Shown here: one piece after another, positions 8,485-16,883 of the stretch | Numbering within the stretch: position 1 is the stretch's first letter | How the letters are laid out: every line of letters starts with the position of its first letter | NCBI RefSeq assembly: GCF_003626575.1 | Contig: NZ_RBDY01000014.1 | Coordinates: 104,482-168,481, forward strand | DNA: 64,000 bases | Source of the DNA: Streptomyces radicis | GTDB taxonomy: Bacteria; Actinomycetota; Actinomycetes; Streptomycetales; Streptomycetaceae | Direction: 5' to 3' | Notes under the pieces: model-generated | Told to the model about the DNA's origin: nothing | What the model saw: the letters and a program-made list of their open reading frames with translations, nothing else | Databases searched by the model: none | Position numbers and translations under genes: made by a program

Positions 8485-9189
8485 TCAGAGGGCGGGCGGG
8501 GTGATCGTGAACCGGGCGTTGATCCGCGCGTACACGGTCTGGCGGCGGGGCTCCAGGTCGAGCGCGGGCGGCGGCGCCGCCGCCCCCGCGGGCGCCGGGC
8601 CGCGCCTGCCGCCGTAGCCACCCGCCATGGCCCCGTACTCGGGCTGCCCTTCGGCCCCCAGATCGGCGATGTCGATCAGCCCGGCCAGCTCCGAACCCAC
8701 CGCCGCCGCGTACTCCCGCGCCCGCTCGACCGCTTGGCGCACGGCCTGCTGCCGCGCCTCCCGGTGCACGGGCGACCCGGGGCGCAGCGCCCACCACGGC
8801 CCCGAGACGCTGGTCAGCTCCAGGTCGGCGAGCCGCGTGGTCAGCTCGCCGAGCGCGGTGAAGTCCACGACCGTGGCCTGGACATACACCTTCCCGTGGT
8901 ACGCCCGCACGCGCTCCCCGCGGCCCGACCTGAGCTCGGGGCTGATCGCGAACGCCCCCGTCTCGACCTTCTCCACCGCCTCGCCATAGGACGTGAGCAG
9001 CTCGAGAACGGCGTTGTTGCGCCGCGTGAGATCGGTGAGCGCCGCCCGCCGGTCACTGCCCCTGGCGCCCACCGTGACCCCGAGCCGCGCCGTCTCCGGC
9101 TCCACCTCGAGCCGTGCCTCCCCGCGCACCGCGACCCGCGGCGGGCCGGGCGCGGGGGCGGGATCGGCGGCGTTGGGGGACGACGTCAT
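8485..9189 (-). CDS. SIMPL domain (DUF541) protein
   Basis: The 234-residue protein matches the SIMPL/DUF541 fold: VRGEARLEVEPETARLGVTVGARGSDRRAAL at the start, then a motif resembling the family's V-E-T..F.I.P.Y region (VEKVETGAFAISPEL) and AVRQAVERAREYAAAVGSEL in the second half. The related bacterial proteins YggE and BP26 are periplasmic or envelope proteins linked to oxidative stress, but no signal peptide is visible here. The start is the ATG preceded by AGGAGCCCCC; the frame extends upstream without support. A Gly/Pro/Ala loop lies before the C-terminal strand. Confidence 0.83.
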   Translation of the reverse strand: MTSSPNAADPAPAPGPPRVAVRGEARLEVEPETARLGVTVGARGSDRRAALTDLTRRNNAVLELLTSYGEAVEKVETGAFAISPELRSGRGERVRAYHGKVYVQATVVDFTALGELTTRLADLELTSVSGPWWALRPGSPVHREARQQAVRQAVERAREYAAAVGSELAGLIDIADLGAEGQPEYGAMAGGYGGRRGPAPAGAAAPPPALDLEPRRQTVYARINARFTITPPAL

Positions 9190-9346
9190 GGGGGCTCCTC
9201 CTCGGAACGACGACTCGGCGGCCGACGGGCTCGACGGCCGACGGACTCGACGGCTCGATGTCTCGACGGCGCTCAGGCTACAAGTGCGATGCCGCGTCCC
9301 TTTATGGGGCGGCGGGGGCGGCCCTTCGGCGTCTAGCCTGGCCCGC

Positions 9347-10111
9347 ATGGCCATCTCTCCCGAGCTCGCCCGGGTCCACGCCTTCCTGACCGGCTTCGCG
9401 CGGCGGCAGGCGCCCCGGGTCGCCGAGGTGCCCGGTGGGTTCGCCGTGCGCGACGACGCGCTGCGGTACTCGCACCATGACAATCAGCTGTTCATCGACG
9501 CCCCGGTCGAGCCCGCCGCGCTTCCCGGCCTCGCGGACGAGGCGTTGAACGGGCTCGCTCACCGGCTGATCACGGTGCTCGACGACGGGCTCGGGCAGGC
9601 GTGCGTTCCCGCGCTCACCGGCGCCGGTTACACCCATGAGGCGAACCTCCTCATGCTGCACACGGGCCCGGTGCCAAGGGCGGGGGCGGCCGAGCCGGTC
9701 GAACTCGCGGCGTTCGCCGAGCCGTTGAGCCGCCGCTGGCGCGGCTTCCTGCCGCACGCCGACGACGAGGCCGTCCGCCAGCTCGTCGAACGCCGCACCG
9801 CCCGCCACAGGGGCGCCGCCACGGTCCACTTCATCGGCGCCCGCACCTCGGAGGGCGAGGTCGCGTCCTGGGCGGACCTCTACCTCGAACCGGCCCTGGG
9901 CATCGGCCAGTTCGAGGACTTCCTGACCGCCGAGCGCCACCTGGGCAAGGGTTATGGCACCGCCGTGCTGACCACGGCCCTCCACCTGGCGTCGGCGGCG
10001 GGCTGCGCGACCCGTTTCCTCGTGGCGTCCGAGGACGACTGGCCGCGTCACTGGTACGCGCGCCGGGGCTTCACCGCGATCGGCCGCACCCACACGTTCG
10101 AACGCGGGTGA
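9347..10111 (+). CDS. GNAT acetyltransferase
   Basis: The 254-residue protein has an N-terminal half of unclear fold and a C-terminal GNAT core: VASWADLYLEPALGIGQFEDFLTAERHLGKGYGTAVLTTAL, where the R/K-G-x-G acetyl-CoA loop is clear, then FLVASEDDWPRHWYARRGF. The substrate is unknown. It is divergent from the SIMPL gene and ends just before the TOPRIM gene on the same strand. Confidence 0.8.
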   Translation: MAISPELARVHAFLTGFARRQAPRVAEVPGGFAVRDDALRYSHHDNQLFIDAPVEPAALPGLADEALNGLAHRLITVLDDGLGQACVPALTGAGYTHEANLLMLHTGPVPRAGAAEPVELAAFAEPLSRRWRGFLPHADDEAVRQLVERRTARHRGAATVHFIGARTSEGEVASWADLYLEPALGIGQFEDFLTAERHLGKGYGTAVLTTALHLASAAGCATRFLVASEDDWPRHWYARRGFTAIGRTHTFERG

Positions 10112-10132
10112 GTGGATTGCGAGACTGAGCCC

Positions 10133-10819
10133 ATGAACGGGCCCATGAACGAGATGGCACGCTTCCGCCGGGCGCTCGTCGCCGGGGCGGCGGGCGGCGC
10201 GGCGGCAGCGACGACGGCGACCGCGACGGCGGTGGCGACGGCGCACGACCTGGCCGCCGCCGTCGGCCTGCGCACGGTCGTGCTCGTCGAAGGGGGCAGC
10301 GACCAGGTCGCGGTGGAGGCGCTTGCCGCGCGCCGCGGCCGTGACCTCGACGCCGAGGGCGTCGCGGTCGTGCCGCTCGGCGGCGTCACCAACATCGGCA
10401 AGTTCCTTGCCCTGTGCGGCCCTTCGGGCCTCGACGTCCGGCTGGCCGGTCTGTGCGACGCGGGCGAGGAGCGCTTCTTCCAACGCGGCCTCGAACGCGT
10501 CGGCCTCGGTACCGACTTGACGCGCGCCGCGCTTGAGCCGCTCGGCTTCTACGTGTGCGTCGCCGACCTGGAGGACGAGCTGATCCGCGCCCTCGGCGCC
10601 GACGCCGTGCGGGAAGTCGTCGACGCGCAGGGCGAGTCGCGCCCGTTCCGCACGTTCCAGAACCAGCCCGCGCAGCGCCGACGCACCGTCGAGCAGCAGC
10701 TCCGCCGCTTCATGGGCACCCACAGCGGCCGCAAGTCCCTCTACGCCCAAGCCTTGATCGAACACCTCCCCCCACCCCGCACCCCCCGCCCCCTTGACCG
10801 GCTGCTCGCCCACATCTGA
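10133..10819 (+). CDS. Stand-alone TOPRIM-domain protein (OLD/DUF4435-like)
   Basis: The 228-residue protein carries a TOPRIM fold typical of OLD-family nucleases: TVVLVEGGSDQVAVEALAARRG gives the conserved acidic residue in the EGxxD loop, VVPLGGVTNIGKF is the linking strand, and LAGLCDAGEE supplies the second acidic site. No ATPase domain is attached, unlike full OLD proteins. Such free TOPRIM proteins may act as nucleases or primase-like regulators; the activity is unknown. I chose the ATG at 10133; a GTG at 10112, directly after the acetyltransferase stop, and an ATG at 10145 are possible. Confidence 0.7.
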   Translation: MNGPMNEMARFRRALVAGAAGGAAAATTATATAVATAHDLAAAVGLRTVVLVEGGSDQVAVEALAARRGRDLDAEGVAVVPLGGVTNIGKFLALCGPSGLDVRLAGLCDAGEERFFQRGLERVGLGTDLTRAALEPLGFYVCVADLEDELIRALGADAVREVVDAQGESRPFRTFQNQPAQRRRTVEQQLRRFMGTHSGRKSLYAQALIEHLPPPRTPRPLDRLLAHI

Positions 10820-10827
10820 CTCCGCTC

Positions 10828-11556
10828 ATGAGCGATACGACGGAGGTGAGGGCGCCGAAGCGGATGTACCGGGCCTCGGTGGTGCGGCGGACGGGCGTCA
10901 CGCTCGTCGTGTGCTGCGCGGCGGCGCTGGTCGTGCAACTCCTGGTGTCCGCCTGGTTCTTCGGGACCGCCCTGGTGCTCCTGGTGGTGGCGCCCGTGCC
11001 GGGCGCGATGCTCGGCTTCATGCTGCTCGACGTCTGGAGCGCCACCACGGTCGACGAGCGCGGGGTCGCGGTGCGCCGACTGTTCCGGGTGCGGCGAACG
11101 GCGTGGCGCGACGTCCTCGCGATCGAGGCCGAGGGCGAGCCCGCGACCCATGTCACGATGTACGCGCACCCTGGCCGCGCGATCGTGCTCCCCAAGGTCG
11201 ACGGCGGGCGCGGGCCGTCGCCGCGCGACGAGATCCACGCCCTGCGCGCGACATGGGAGCGGCACCGCGGCGCGGACTGGACGCCCAGGCCCGGACTCGT
11301 CGAGGCGGCGAACGCGAGGGCGCGGGACGACCGGCGGACCGAGGACGCGCTCGGCTCGGCCGGGTGGGCCGCGTGGACGGCGATCCGGATCGCGGTGTTC
11401 GGCGTGCTGCCCGCGGCGCTCCTGGCCGCCCTGTGCGTCGGCGCGCTCGACGCCGTGCTCGACATCCCGTGGCGGGCGTTCATCTGGTCCGTCGTGGGCG
11501 TGGCGGCGGCGACGTTCGTGGGCGTCTTCCTCAGGAAGCGGCGCCGGGCCCGTTGA
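10828..11556 (+). CDS. Membrane protein with a PH-like domain
   Basis: The 242-residue protein has two close N-terminal membrane helices (residues about 22-70). A soluble segment follows, TTVDERGVAVRRLFRVRRTAWRDVLAIEAEG, typical of bacterial PH-like (bPH) domains. One or two helices precede a basic C-terminus. It starts nine bases after the TOPRIM gene, so the two may be co-transcribed. Function is unknown. Confidence 0.65.
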   Translation: MSDTTEVRAPKRMYRASVVRRTGVTLVVCCAAALVVQLLVSAWFFGTALVLLVVAPVPGAMLGFMLLDVWSATTVDERGVAVRRLFRVRRTAWRDVLAIEAEGEPATHVTMYAHPGRAIVLPKVDGGRGPSPRDEIHALRATWERHRGADWTPRPGLVEAANARARDDRRTEDALGSAGWAAWTAIRIAVFGVLPAALLAALCVGALDAVLDIPWRAFIWSVVGVAAATFVGVFLRKRRRAR

Positions 11557-11684
11557 ACGTCCGAACGCGGGCCGCGGCCGTTCGGGTACGGGCCGGTCGG
11601 AAACCTGTCGCGCCGCGCGCGGGTGAGCCGTTAGCCTCCGCCTGAGCGGGGCCAGGGACGCCACCGCGAAAGGGGGAGCTCGGC

Positions 11685-12407
11685 ATGGAGACCATTGCGG
11701 GCGTGCGCACCGATCGACTCGGCCTGCTGCTCGACCAGTTCGACAAGGCCAGGGAGATGGGCCAGGTGCGGCTGGCGGGGCTCGGCGACGAGGAGTACCT
11801 GTGGGAGCCGGTGCCCGGCTGCTGGTCGATCCGGCGCCGGGGCGAGGCGGAGACGCCGAGGGCGTTCGGGCCGGGCGACTGGCTGCTCGACCGGGGCGCC
11901 CCCGACATCCCGGCGAGCGAGTACGCCGAGATCGCGCGGCAGGCCGCGGGCGGCATGTCGGTCGCCAAGATCGCCGAGGACTGGAGCGTGAGCGCCGAGC
12001 GCGTCGAGGAGGTCCTCGCCCACACCGGCCCGGTGGAGCCCGACGAGACCCCGGTCACGACGATCGCGTGGCGGCTCAGCCACCTGCACTTCTGCTTCGC
12101 GGGCAGCTGGGAGTGGACCTTCGGCGAACGGCGCGTGGACCCCACGCTGCTGGTCGACTTCACACCCGACGCCGCCGTTGCCGTCGAACGCTTCTGGGCG
12201 TTGATGGACCGCTGGCGCGACAGCATCGCCACCGTGACCGAGGCGCAGCTCGACACGGTCGGCTTCTCGCAGTACCCGTACGGCTCCGACCCGGACGAGC
12301 CGTACGCGTCCGCGCTGGCGGGCTGCAACCTCGAGTTCATCCACCACATGGCCGAGATCGCCCTGCTCCGCGACCTCTGGCGCGCCCGCACGCCCGGGCG
12401 CGGATAG
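11685..12407 (+). CDS. DinB-family protein
   Basis: The 240-residue four-helix protein fits the DinB superfamily: DRLGLLLDQFDKAREMGQVRL and WEPVPGCWSIRRRG at the start, TIAWRLSHLHFCFAGSWEW in the middle with a metal-site histidine, and CNLEFIHHMAEIALLRDLWR at the end with the second histidines. DinB proteins include metal-dependent thiol transferases using mycothiol or bacillithiol. A central insertion resembling a helix-turn-helix (AKIAEDWSVSAERVEEVL) is unusual. AGGGGGAGCTCGGC precedes the ATG. Confidence 0.8.
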   Translation: METIAGVRTDRLGLLLDQFDKAREMGQVRLAGLGDEEYLWEPVPGCWSIRRRGEAETPRAFGPGDWLLDRGAPDIPASEYAEIARQAAGGMSVAKIAEDWSVSAERVEEVLAHTGPVEPDETPVTTIAWRLSHLHFCFAGSWEWTFGERRVDPTLLVDFTPDAAVAVERFWALMDRWRDSIATVTEAQLDTVGFSQYPYGSDPDEPYASALAGCNLEFIHHMAEIALLRDLWRARTPGRG

Positions 12408-12501
12408 CGCGGGGAGCGGGGGGCGCGCGGGGCGGCGCCGGTCAGCGACGGTGTCGTCGGCGCGGGCGACCCGACCCGGGCGTGGTCATCTGGTGGGGCG
12501 T

Positions 12502-13191
12502 TCAGGTCGGCCGTGTCGCGGTCACCAGCAGGGCGTCGGCGGTGCGCGTGCCCTGAACGTCGGCGCGGAGCAGGTCCGTGTTGATCCGCGTGAACCCGGC
12601 CTCGCCGAGCAGTGTGGTCCACGTGCGCTCCTGGAGCACCCAGCGGCGCATCGTGGTCGCCTCGTCGTGGGGTGTCGTCGCCGGGATGTCGGTGTGCGTC
12701 ACGTCGGGTCGGGCGGGCGCGCCGTCGAGGTGGTGGGCGAGGGTGGCGAACACGAGCCGTCCGCTCGGCCGCAGAGCGTCCGCCGCCGTGGGCAGCAGGT
12801 CGCGTGGGTCGGTGAAGTCGACGGCGCCGAAGACGCTGTAGAGGGCGTCGTAGGTGCTCGGCCTTTGCCGGAGGTGGGCCACGGCGTCGGCGTGGAACAG
12901 GCGCAGGCGTGGGGTGAGGTGGGCGTAGAGGTCGGTGGCCATGGCGTGCTGGGCTGCGGAGGCGTCGATGGCGTCCACCCGGGCGGGCTGGTGATGGGTC
13001 GCCAGGTGGGCGGCGTGGCGGGCGGCCCCGGCACCGAGGTCGCCGACGCGCAGGCCGGTGAGGTCGCCGAGCGTTTCGGCGCCGGGCCCGGTGTTCTGGC
13101 TCCAGGCCCAGCGGAAGGTCGCCGGGACGGTCCGGTCGGTGGTGGCACGGGTGCGCCCGTAGTGGTGCCAGAGGTCTGGGGTGGTGATCAC
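12502..13191 (-). CDS. SAM-dependent class I methyltransferase
   Basis: The 229-residue protein contains the Rossmann-type SAM site: VGDLGAGAARHAAHLATHH (motif I), VDAIDASAAQH, LRLFHADAVAHL, YDALYSVFGAVDF and LRPSGRLVFATLAHH (post-I to III). The substrate is unknown. Its codon use is rich in ACC/CAC, giving a Thr/His-rich protein unlike its neighbours and suggesting transfer. It lies at the end of the accessory island, downstream of a hairpin that closes the preceding gene. It converges with dinB. Confidence 0.78.
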   Translation of the reverse strand: MITTPDLWHHYGRTRATTDRTVPATFRWAWSQNTGPGAETLGDLTGLRVGDLGAGAARHAAHLATHHQPARVDAIDASAAQHAMATDLYAHLTPRLRLFHADAVAHLRQRPSTYDALYSVFGAVDFTDPRDLLPTAADALRPSGRLVFATLAHHLDGAPARPDVTHTDIPATTPHDEATTMRRWVLQERTWTTLLGEAGFTRINTDLLRADVQGTRTADALLVTATRPT

Positions 13192-13259
13192 CGCCTCATC
13201 CTGGCCGGTGCGTCGCGGCCACGGGTCCGGTTCCGGGAGATCTCACCCTGGCGTGCCCA

Positions 13260-13291
13260 AGGGCCCGGCCGAGTCGGGTCGGCCGGGCCCT
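13260..13291 (-). terminator. Perfect 12-bp GC hairpin
   Basis: AGGGCCCGGCCG at 13260-13271 and its exact inverse at 13280-13291 enclose an 8-nt loop. It lies just after the stop of the 152-residue gene on the minus strand and before the methyltransferase, so the two are probably separate units or attenuated. Confidence 0.7.
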
Positions 13292-13315
13292 GGCGCGCTC
13301 CGTGCTACGAGGTGG

Positions 13316-13774
13316 TCAGTGGGCGTCGTTGCCGGGGTGGCACGGGCCGCACTCGGCGGCGTCGGCCCACAGCGGCAGGTCGACCTCCCAGCCGTCGGCT
13401 GCGATCAGCTGGGCGGTCTTGAGTACGGAGCCGTCGTTCTTGAACTCAACCTTGGGGACGTGGTGCAGGAAGCGCCCGTCGTTGTGGCGGTCGCACAGCT
13501 CGGCGTAGGCAACGGTGTCGAGGATGATCGTGTGGACGCCGATGTCGACGAGCGTGCTGGGCGCGAGCCCGAGCTGCTGACCGCGATGCCTCATCGCGGT
13601 CAGCAGGTAGGCGTAGCCCTGGTCCAGGACGCGAGCGGCCATGATCGAGTCGTAGGGGTAGTCGCGCTGGAGGAGCCCGACCTGCTTGTCCCACAGGTCG
13701 CTGGGCACGATGTCGCGTGCGGAGCGGCGCGGGCCGGTTGTCGGATTGCTGGTCAAGAAGGGTGCGATTGCCAT
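13316..13774 (-). CDS. Unknown 152-residue protein
   Basis: The gene has a very good ribosome site (CGGAGGCACC before ATG), so the start is sure although the frame extends upstream. The protein has an N-terminal disordered stretch, then a helical core (WDKQVGLLQRDYPYDSIMAA, YAYLLTAMRHRGQQLGLA) and a C-terminal segment with CGPC near the end that could bind metal. I do not recognise the family. It shares a divergent control region with the broken XRE gene, where two TTGC/GCAA palindromes lie. Confidence 0.7.
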   Translation of the reverse strand: MAIAPFLTSNPTTGPRRSARDIVPSDLWDKQVGLLQRDYPYDSIMAARVLDQGYAYLLTAMRHRGQQLGLAPSTLVDIGVHTIILDTVAYAELCDRHNDGRFLHHVPKVEFKNDGSVLKTAQLIAADGWEVDLPLWADAAECGPCHPGNDAH

Positions 13775-13858
13775 GGTGCCTCCGATGGGGCGGCGCCCCG
13801 CGATTCGGGGCGGCAGTTCAAGCACACCGCGCCGACGGCCTGACGAGCGATCAATTGT

Positions 13859-13890
13859 CTTGCGACGCAAGGATTTTGCACGTGCTGCAA
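13859..13890. promoter_or_regulatory. Two TTGC/GCAA palindromes in a divergent control region
   Basis: CTTGC-gac-GCAAG (13859-13871) and TTGCA-cgtgc-TGCAA (13876-13890) lie between the 152-residue gene and the broken XRE gene. Matching half-sites and close spacing suggest binding of an XRE-type dimer, perhaps the product of the XRE gene before it decayed or of its relative at 17321-18196. Confidence 0.5.
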
Positions 13891-13960
13891 GCGGTCTGGT
13901 CGAAGGCCGCGTCGCGGCCGTACCGTGGAAGGCCCCGGTCGCGCGGCGTGGGAGGGGCCG

Positions 13961-14241
13961 GTGTCCGTTGACCCGCTCTGGAACAGCACACGAGCGCGCG
14001 AGGCGGCCGCGCAGCGGCGTGTGGGTGCGTTGATCCGGCTCGGCCGCGAGCACCGTGCGTGGACGCTGGCCGCGCTCGGGGACCGGCTGGGCTGCTCGCC
14101 GTCCACGGTATCCCGGCTGGAGCGCCGCACGCGGATCGCCGACCTAGGCCTGGTGCACCGCGCCGCGCGTATCGGCTGTTCCTGCTGGGACGCCGCGCGG
14201 AGCGGATCGAGACGTTGGCGGAGTCGTTCAGGACGGTGTGA
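13961..14241 (+). pseudogene. Truncated, frameshifted XRE-type regulator
   Basis: A GTG preceded by GGGAGGGG opens a frame with a clear helix-turn-helix (WTLAALGDRLGCSPSTVSRLERR). Around 14155-14170 the good sequence moves to the neighbouring frame (YRLFLLGRRAERIETLAES) and stops at 14241. The original frame runs on as nonsense against the kinase gene on the other strand. Full-length relatives have a long C-terminal domain, so a large part is missing. A sequencing error could explain the frameshift but not the missing C-terminus. Confidence 0.6.
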
Positions 14242-15028
14242 GGCCGCGGTGGGCGGCCCAGGCTGCCGTTGCCGTGAGCATGGCTTGGCGCGCGGCCACG
14301 TGTGGCTTGCGTTCGGTCATCTCGTGCCGCATGCGGAGGTATGCGGCGGCGAAGGCGTCGACGGCCTCGGGGCTCGCGTCGCGCCAGGCCGCGCAGCCGC
14401 TCACCCAGCTCTCGGCGCCAGCGGGTGTGTGTCCGGAGGCGATGAGCTGGACGACGAGCATGGCCGGGTCGATGAGTCCGGCGCCCCGGGTGGGCCATCC
14501 CCAGTCGAGCGCCCTGATCCCGTTCGCCTCGATCAGCAGGTTGTACGGGTTGAGATCCGCGTGGAGCAACGTGTCACCGCGGAACAGTTCGCGTTCGGAC
14601 TCCCGCGTCACGAACCGGTCCCATCGGGTCTCCGTCCAGGTCAGGGCGGGCTCGGGGAGCTCGATCGATCCGATCCGGTCGACGAGCTCGACGACGGCGG
14701 GCAGATCGGGGGAGTCCGGGCCGAAGTCGGGCGTTCTGCCGTCCACGACGTCGAGGCCGAGCGCGATCCACTCGTCGTCGCCCGCGTCCCAGTGCAGCGT
14801 GGGTGCGAGGGGGGCGAGGAACGGGGTGATCAGCCGCTCGCGATTGATGGAGGCGCACCGCCACCCCTCGTTGCGCATGGCCTTGACGAAGAACGGCCCC
14901 TTCTCACACGTGACCACCCCGGCGAAATCCGTCCAGCCAACGGTCTCGGCGCGGCGGAATCCGGTCACGACTCCGGTGTGTGGGCGGATGAGCTCTCGGA
15001 ACGGCAACGTCGTCGGATCGTCGGTCAT
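14228..15028 (-). CDS. APH-family kinase, copy 2
   Basis: This 266-residue protein is an aminoglycoside-phosphotransferase-fold kinase: the Lys-bearing strand GPFFVKAMRNEG, Brenner-type catalytic loop LLHADLNPYNLL (D and N) and ALDWGWPTRG with the metal-binding Asp. It ends with a helical bundle. The family phosphorylates antibiotics, sugars or metabolites. It closely resembles the kinase at 15168-15971 over its length, so the two arose by tandem duplication. The ATG giving MTDDPTT was chosen over a further upstream start. It overlaps the tail of the broken XRE gene on the other strand. Confidence 0.82.
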   Translation of the reverse strand: MTDDPTTLPFRELIRPHTGVVTGFRRAETVGWTDFAGVVTCEKGPFFVKAMRNEGWRCASINRERLITPFLAPLAPTLHWDAGDDEWIALGLDVVDGRTPDFGPDSPDLPAVVELVDRIGSIELPEPALTWTETRWDRFVTRESERELFRGDTLLHADLNPYNLLIEANGIRALDWGWPTRGAGLIDPAMLVVQLIASGHTPAGAESWVSGCAAWRDASPEAVDAFAAAYLRMRHEMTERKPHVAARQAMLTATAAWAAHRGLTPS

Positions 15029-15167
15029 GGCACTCACCACCCCAGGTTCTCAGCCGAATGCCGGGCGTTCGCCGTTTCGGACAGCGATCTCTCGCCGGAC
15101 GCGCGCAACGTGACCGCCTTCGGGTGGCGGAACTCCGCGAGCAACGGCGGCGCCTCCCACGTTGAGG

Positions 15168-15971
15168 TCAGAACGGCTCGAGGCCCCGGTGGGCGGCCCA
15201 CGTTTCCGTGGCGTCGGCCATGGCGCCGAGCCAGGGCTGATCCGGCTTGCGCAGGGCTCGGTGGCGGTGCATGCGGGTGTGGGCGATGACGAAGGCGTCG
15301 ATGGCTTCGGGGTCGGCGTTGGTCCAGGCCGGGCACTTGGCCGCCCATGCCTCGGCGTTCCCGGGTGTGTGCTCGGCGGCGATGAGCTGGAATACCAGCA
15401 TGGCGGGGTCGATGAACGCGGCTCCGCGCGTGGGCCAGGACCAGTCGACGAGCCAGGAACGCCGGTCGTCGATGAGGAAGTTGCTGGGGTTGATGTCCGC
15501 GTGGAGGAACGCGTTCCCGCGGAACAACGCGGGGGCGCCGCGGTCGGCCCACCAGTCCCAGCGGGTTTCTGTCCAGTCCTCGGCGATCTCGGGGAGGGGC
15601 AGCTCGCCGACGCGGTTGATGAGGTCGACGACCACCGGCACGTCCGGCGAGTCGGGCGCGAAGTCCGTTTCCCGGCCGTTCACGCACTCGAATCCGAGCA
15701 CGATCCACTCGTCGTCCTCGGCGGACCACAAGAGCGCCGGGGCGAGAGACCGGACGAACGGATTGATGTCCCTCTCCCGCAACATCTGATCACGCCGCCC
15801 ACCGGGCCGGTTCCGCATGGCTTTGACGAAGAAACGGCCGAGTTCCCCGGTCACCACGGCCGTCAGGTCCGTGCTGAACGCCCTTTCGATCAGCTGGATT
15901 TCGGTCACGGCCCCGACAAGGGGACGGATCAGTTCCCGGAACGCGGGGTCGGGATCGCTTGCGGTGGACAC
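15168..15971 (-). CDS. APH-family kinase, copy 1
   Basis: The 267-residue protein shares the same layout as its neighbour: LGRFFVKAMRNRPGG with the ATP-site Lys, FLHADINPSNFL (catalytic Asp, Asn), LVDWSWPTRG (metal Asp) and a near-identical C-terminal pattern ending TWAAHRGLEPF. Its start codon directly follows the stop of the radical SAM gene, so the two are translationally linked and probably act on the same compound. The substrate is unknown; self-resistance to, or tailoring of, the radical SAM product are both possible. Confidence 0.83.
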   Translation of the reverse strand: MSTASDPDPAFRELIRPLVGAVTEIQLIERAFSTDLTAVVTGELGRFFVKAMRNRPGGRRDQMLRERDINPFVRSLAPALLWSAEDDEWIVLGFECVNGRETDFAPDSPDVPVVVDLINRVGELPLPEIAEDWTETRWDWWADRGAPALFRGNAFLHADINPSNFLIDDRRSWLVDWSWPTRGAAFIDPAMLVFQLIAAEHTPGNAEAWAAKCPAWTNADPEAIDAFVIAHTRMHRHRALRKPDQPWLGAMADATETWAAHRGLEPF

Positions 15972-16883
15972 TTATCTCCTGGGGCGGCATTCGATGCTTG
16001 GGACGCCGGGGCCACATTCCTCGTCGTCGGGGTTGCACGCCTCGGGGAAATCCCCCTTGGGAGCGCAGGGTGTGTTCGCAGGGTAACAGGGGGTCTGGTT
16101 GGGATAGCACTTGGGCTGACAATCCCCTTTACTCGCCACGCGGCGGATGGCGCTGTTGGCCTCCGCCATGGCCTTGCTCGTGAGGACCGAGACCAGCGGG
16201 CTACGCCGGACATTACCGACCCCCATCCAGGTGGAGAAGACGCACGGACTGACCCGGCCGTCCGGTCCGATGGCCGCCCGGCCGTCGCCGCACCGCCCAC
16301 ACAGGTTGGCCGCATCCGGGGCTTCGCCACCTGAACCTCGGCCGAACTCTCGGATGCGGTCGACACCGATTCTTGTCACTCCCAGGGACTCGAGATCGGC
16401 TCTCGCCTCGACGGCGCGCTGGTTGTCGCTGGCGACGATGATCCCGGCGCGTAAGGGGATGCCGAGGCGGACGGCCTTGGCGATGTTGGCCCTGGTACGG
16501 GCGTGGCTGGGGCGGCCGGTCATGGCGTTGTGTTCACCGGCCTGGTCGGAGTAGTACGACGTGGCGAGCGAAACACCCTCGCGTCGGTACAACTCCCAGT
16601 GCGCGTCGGGCACGTGGACGAGGTTGCTGAATACCTCGGCCTCCAGGCCGAGCGCCCACGCGTGGTCCAGTATCTCGGTGAAGTGCGGGTGCAACGTCGG
16701 CTCTCCGCCGATGAGTTGAACGTTGCGGACACCGGCGTCCCGCGCCTGATCGAGGACGCCGATCCAGTCCTCGCGCGTCATCACGCCATGGGAGCCGTCC
16801 GACCCGGATGCGTTGTAGCAGTGAACGCACGCGAGTTGGCACTTGCGGGTCAGGTCGAGCCACAGCAGTCGAGGTGCTGGCAT
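15972..16883 (-). CDS. Radical SAM enzyme with seven Cys-X-Pro motifs in its tail
   Basis: The 303-residue protein has the radical SAM cluster C15-x3-C19-x2-C22 (TRKCQLACVHCYN), the GGEPTLHP strand and a SPASM-like segment with LCGRCGDG and SPCVFSTW, which likely holds an auxiliary Fe-S cluster. The last 50 residues (about 254-303) contain seven Cys, each followed by X-Pro (positions about 255, 259, 266, 273, 283, 290, 299). The ATG with an AAGGGGCCCC leader is the likely start; the frame is open further upstream. It is the first gene of a unit with the APH kinase. The substrate is unknown; a RiPP precursor or small molecule is possible. Confidence 0.82.
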   Translation of the reverse strand: MPAPRLLWLDLTRKCQLACVHCYNASGSDGSHGVMTREDWIGVLDQARDAGVRNVQLIGGEPTLHPHFTEILDHAWALGLEAEVFSNLVHVPDAHWELYRREGVSLATSYYSDQAGEHNAMTGRPSHARTRANIAKAVRLGIPLRAGIIVASDNQRAVEARADLESLGVTRIGVDRIREFGRGSGGEAPDAANLCGRCGDGRAAIGPDGRVSPCVFSTWMGVGNVRRSPLVSVLTSKAMAEANSAIRRVASKGDCQPKCYPNQTPCYPANTPCAPKGDFPEACNPDDEECGPGVPSIECRPRR

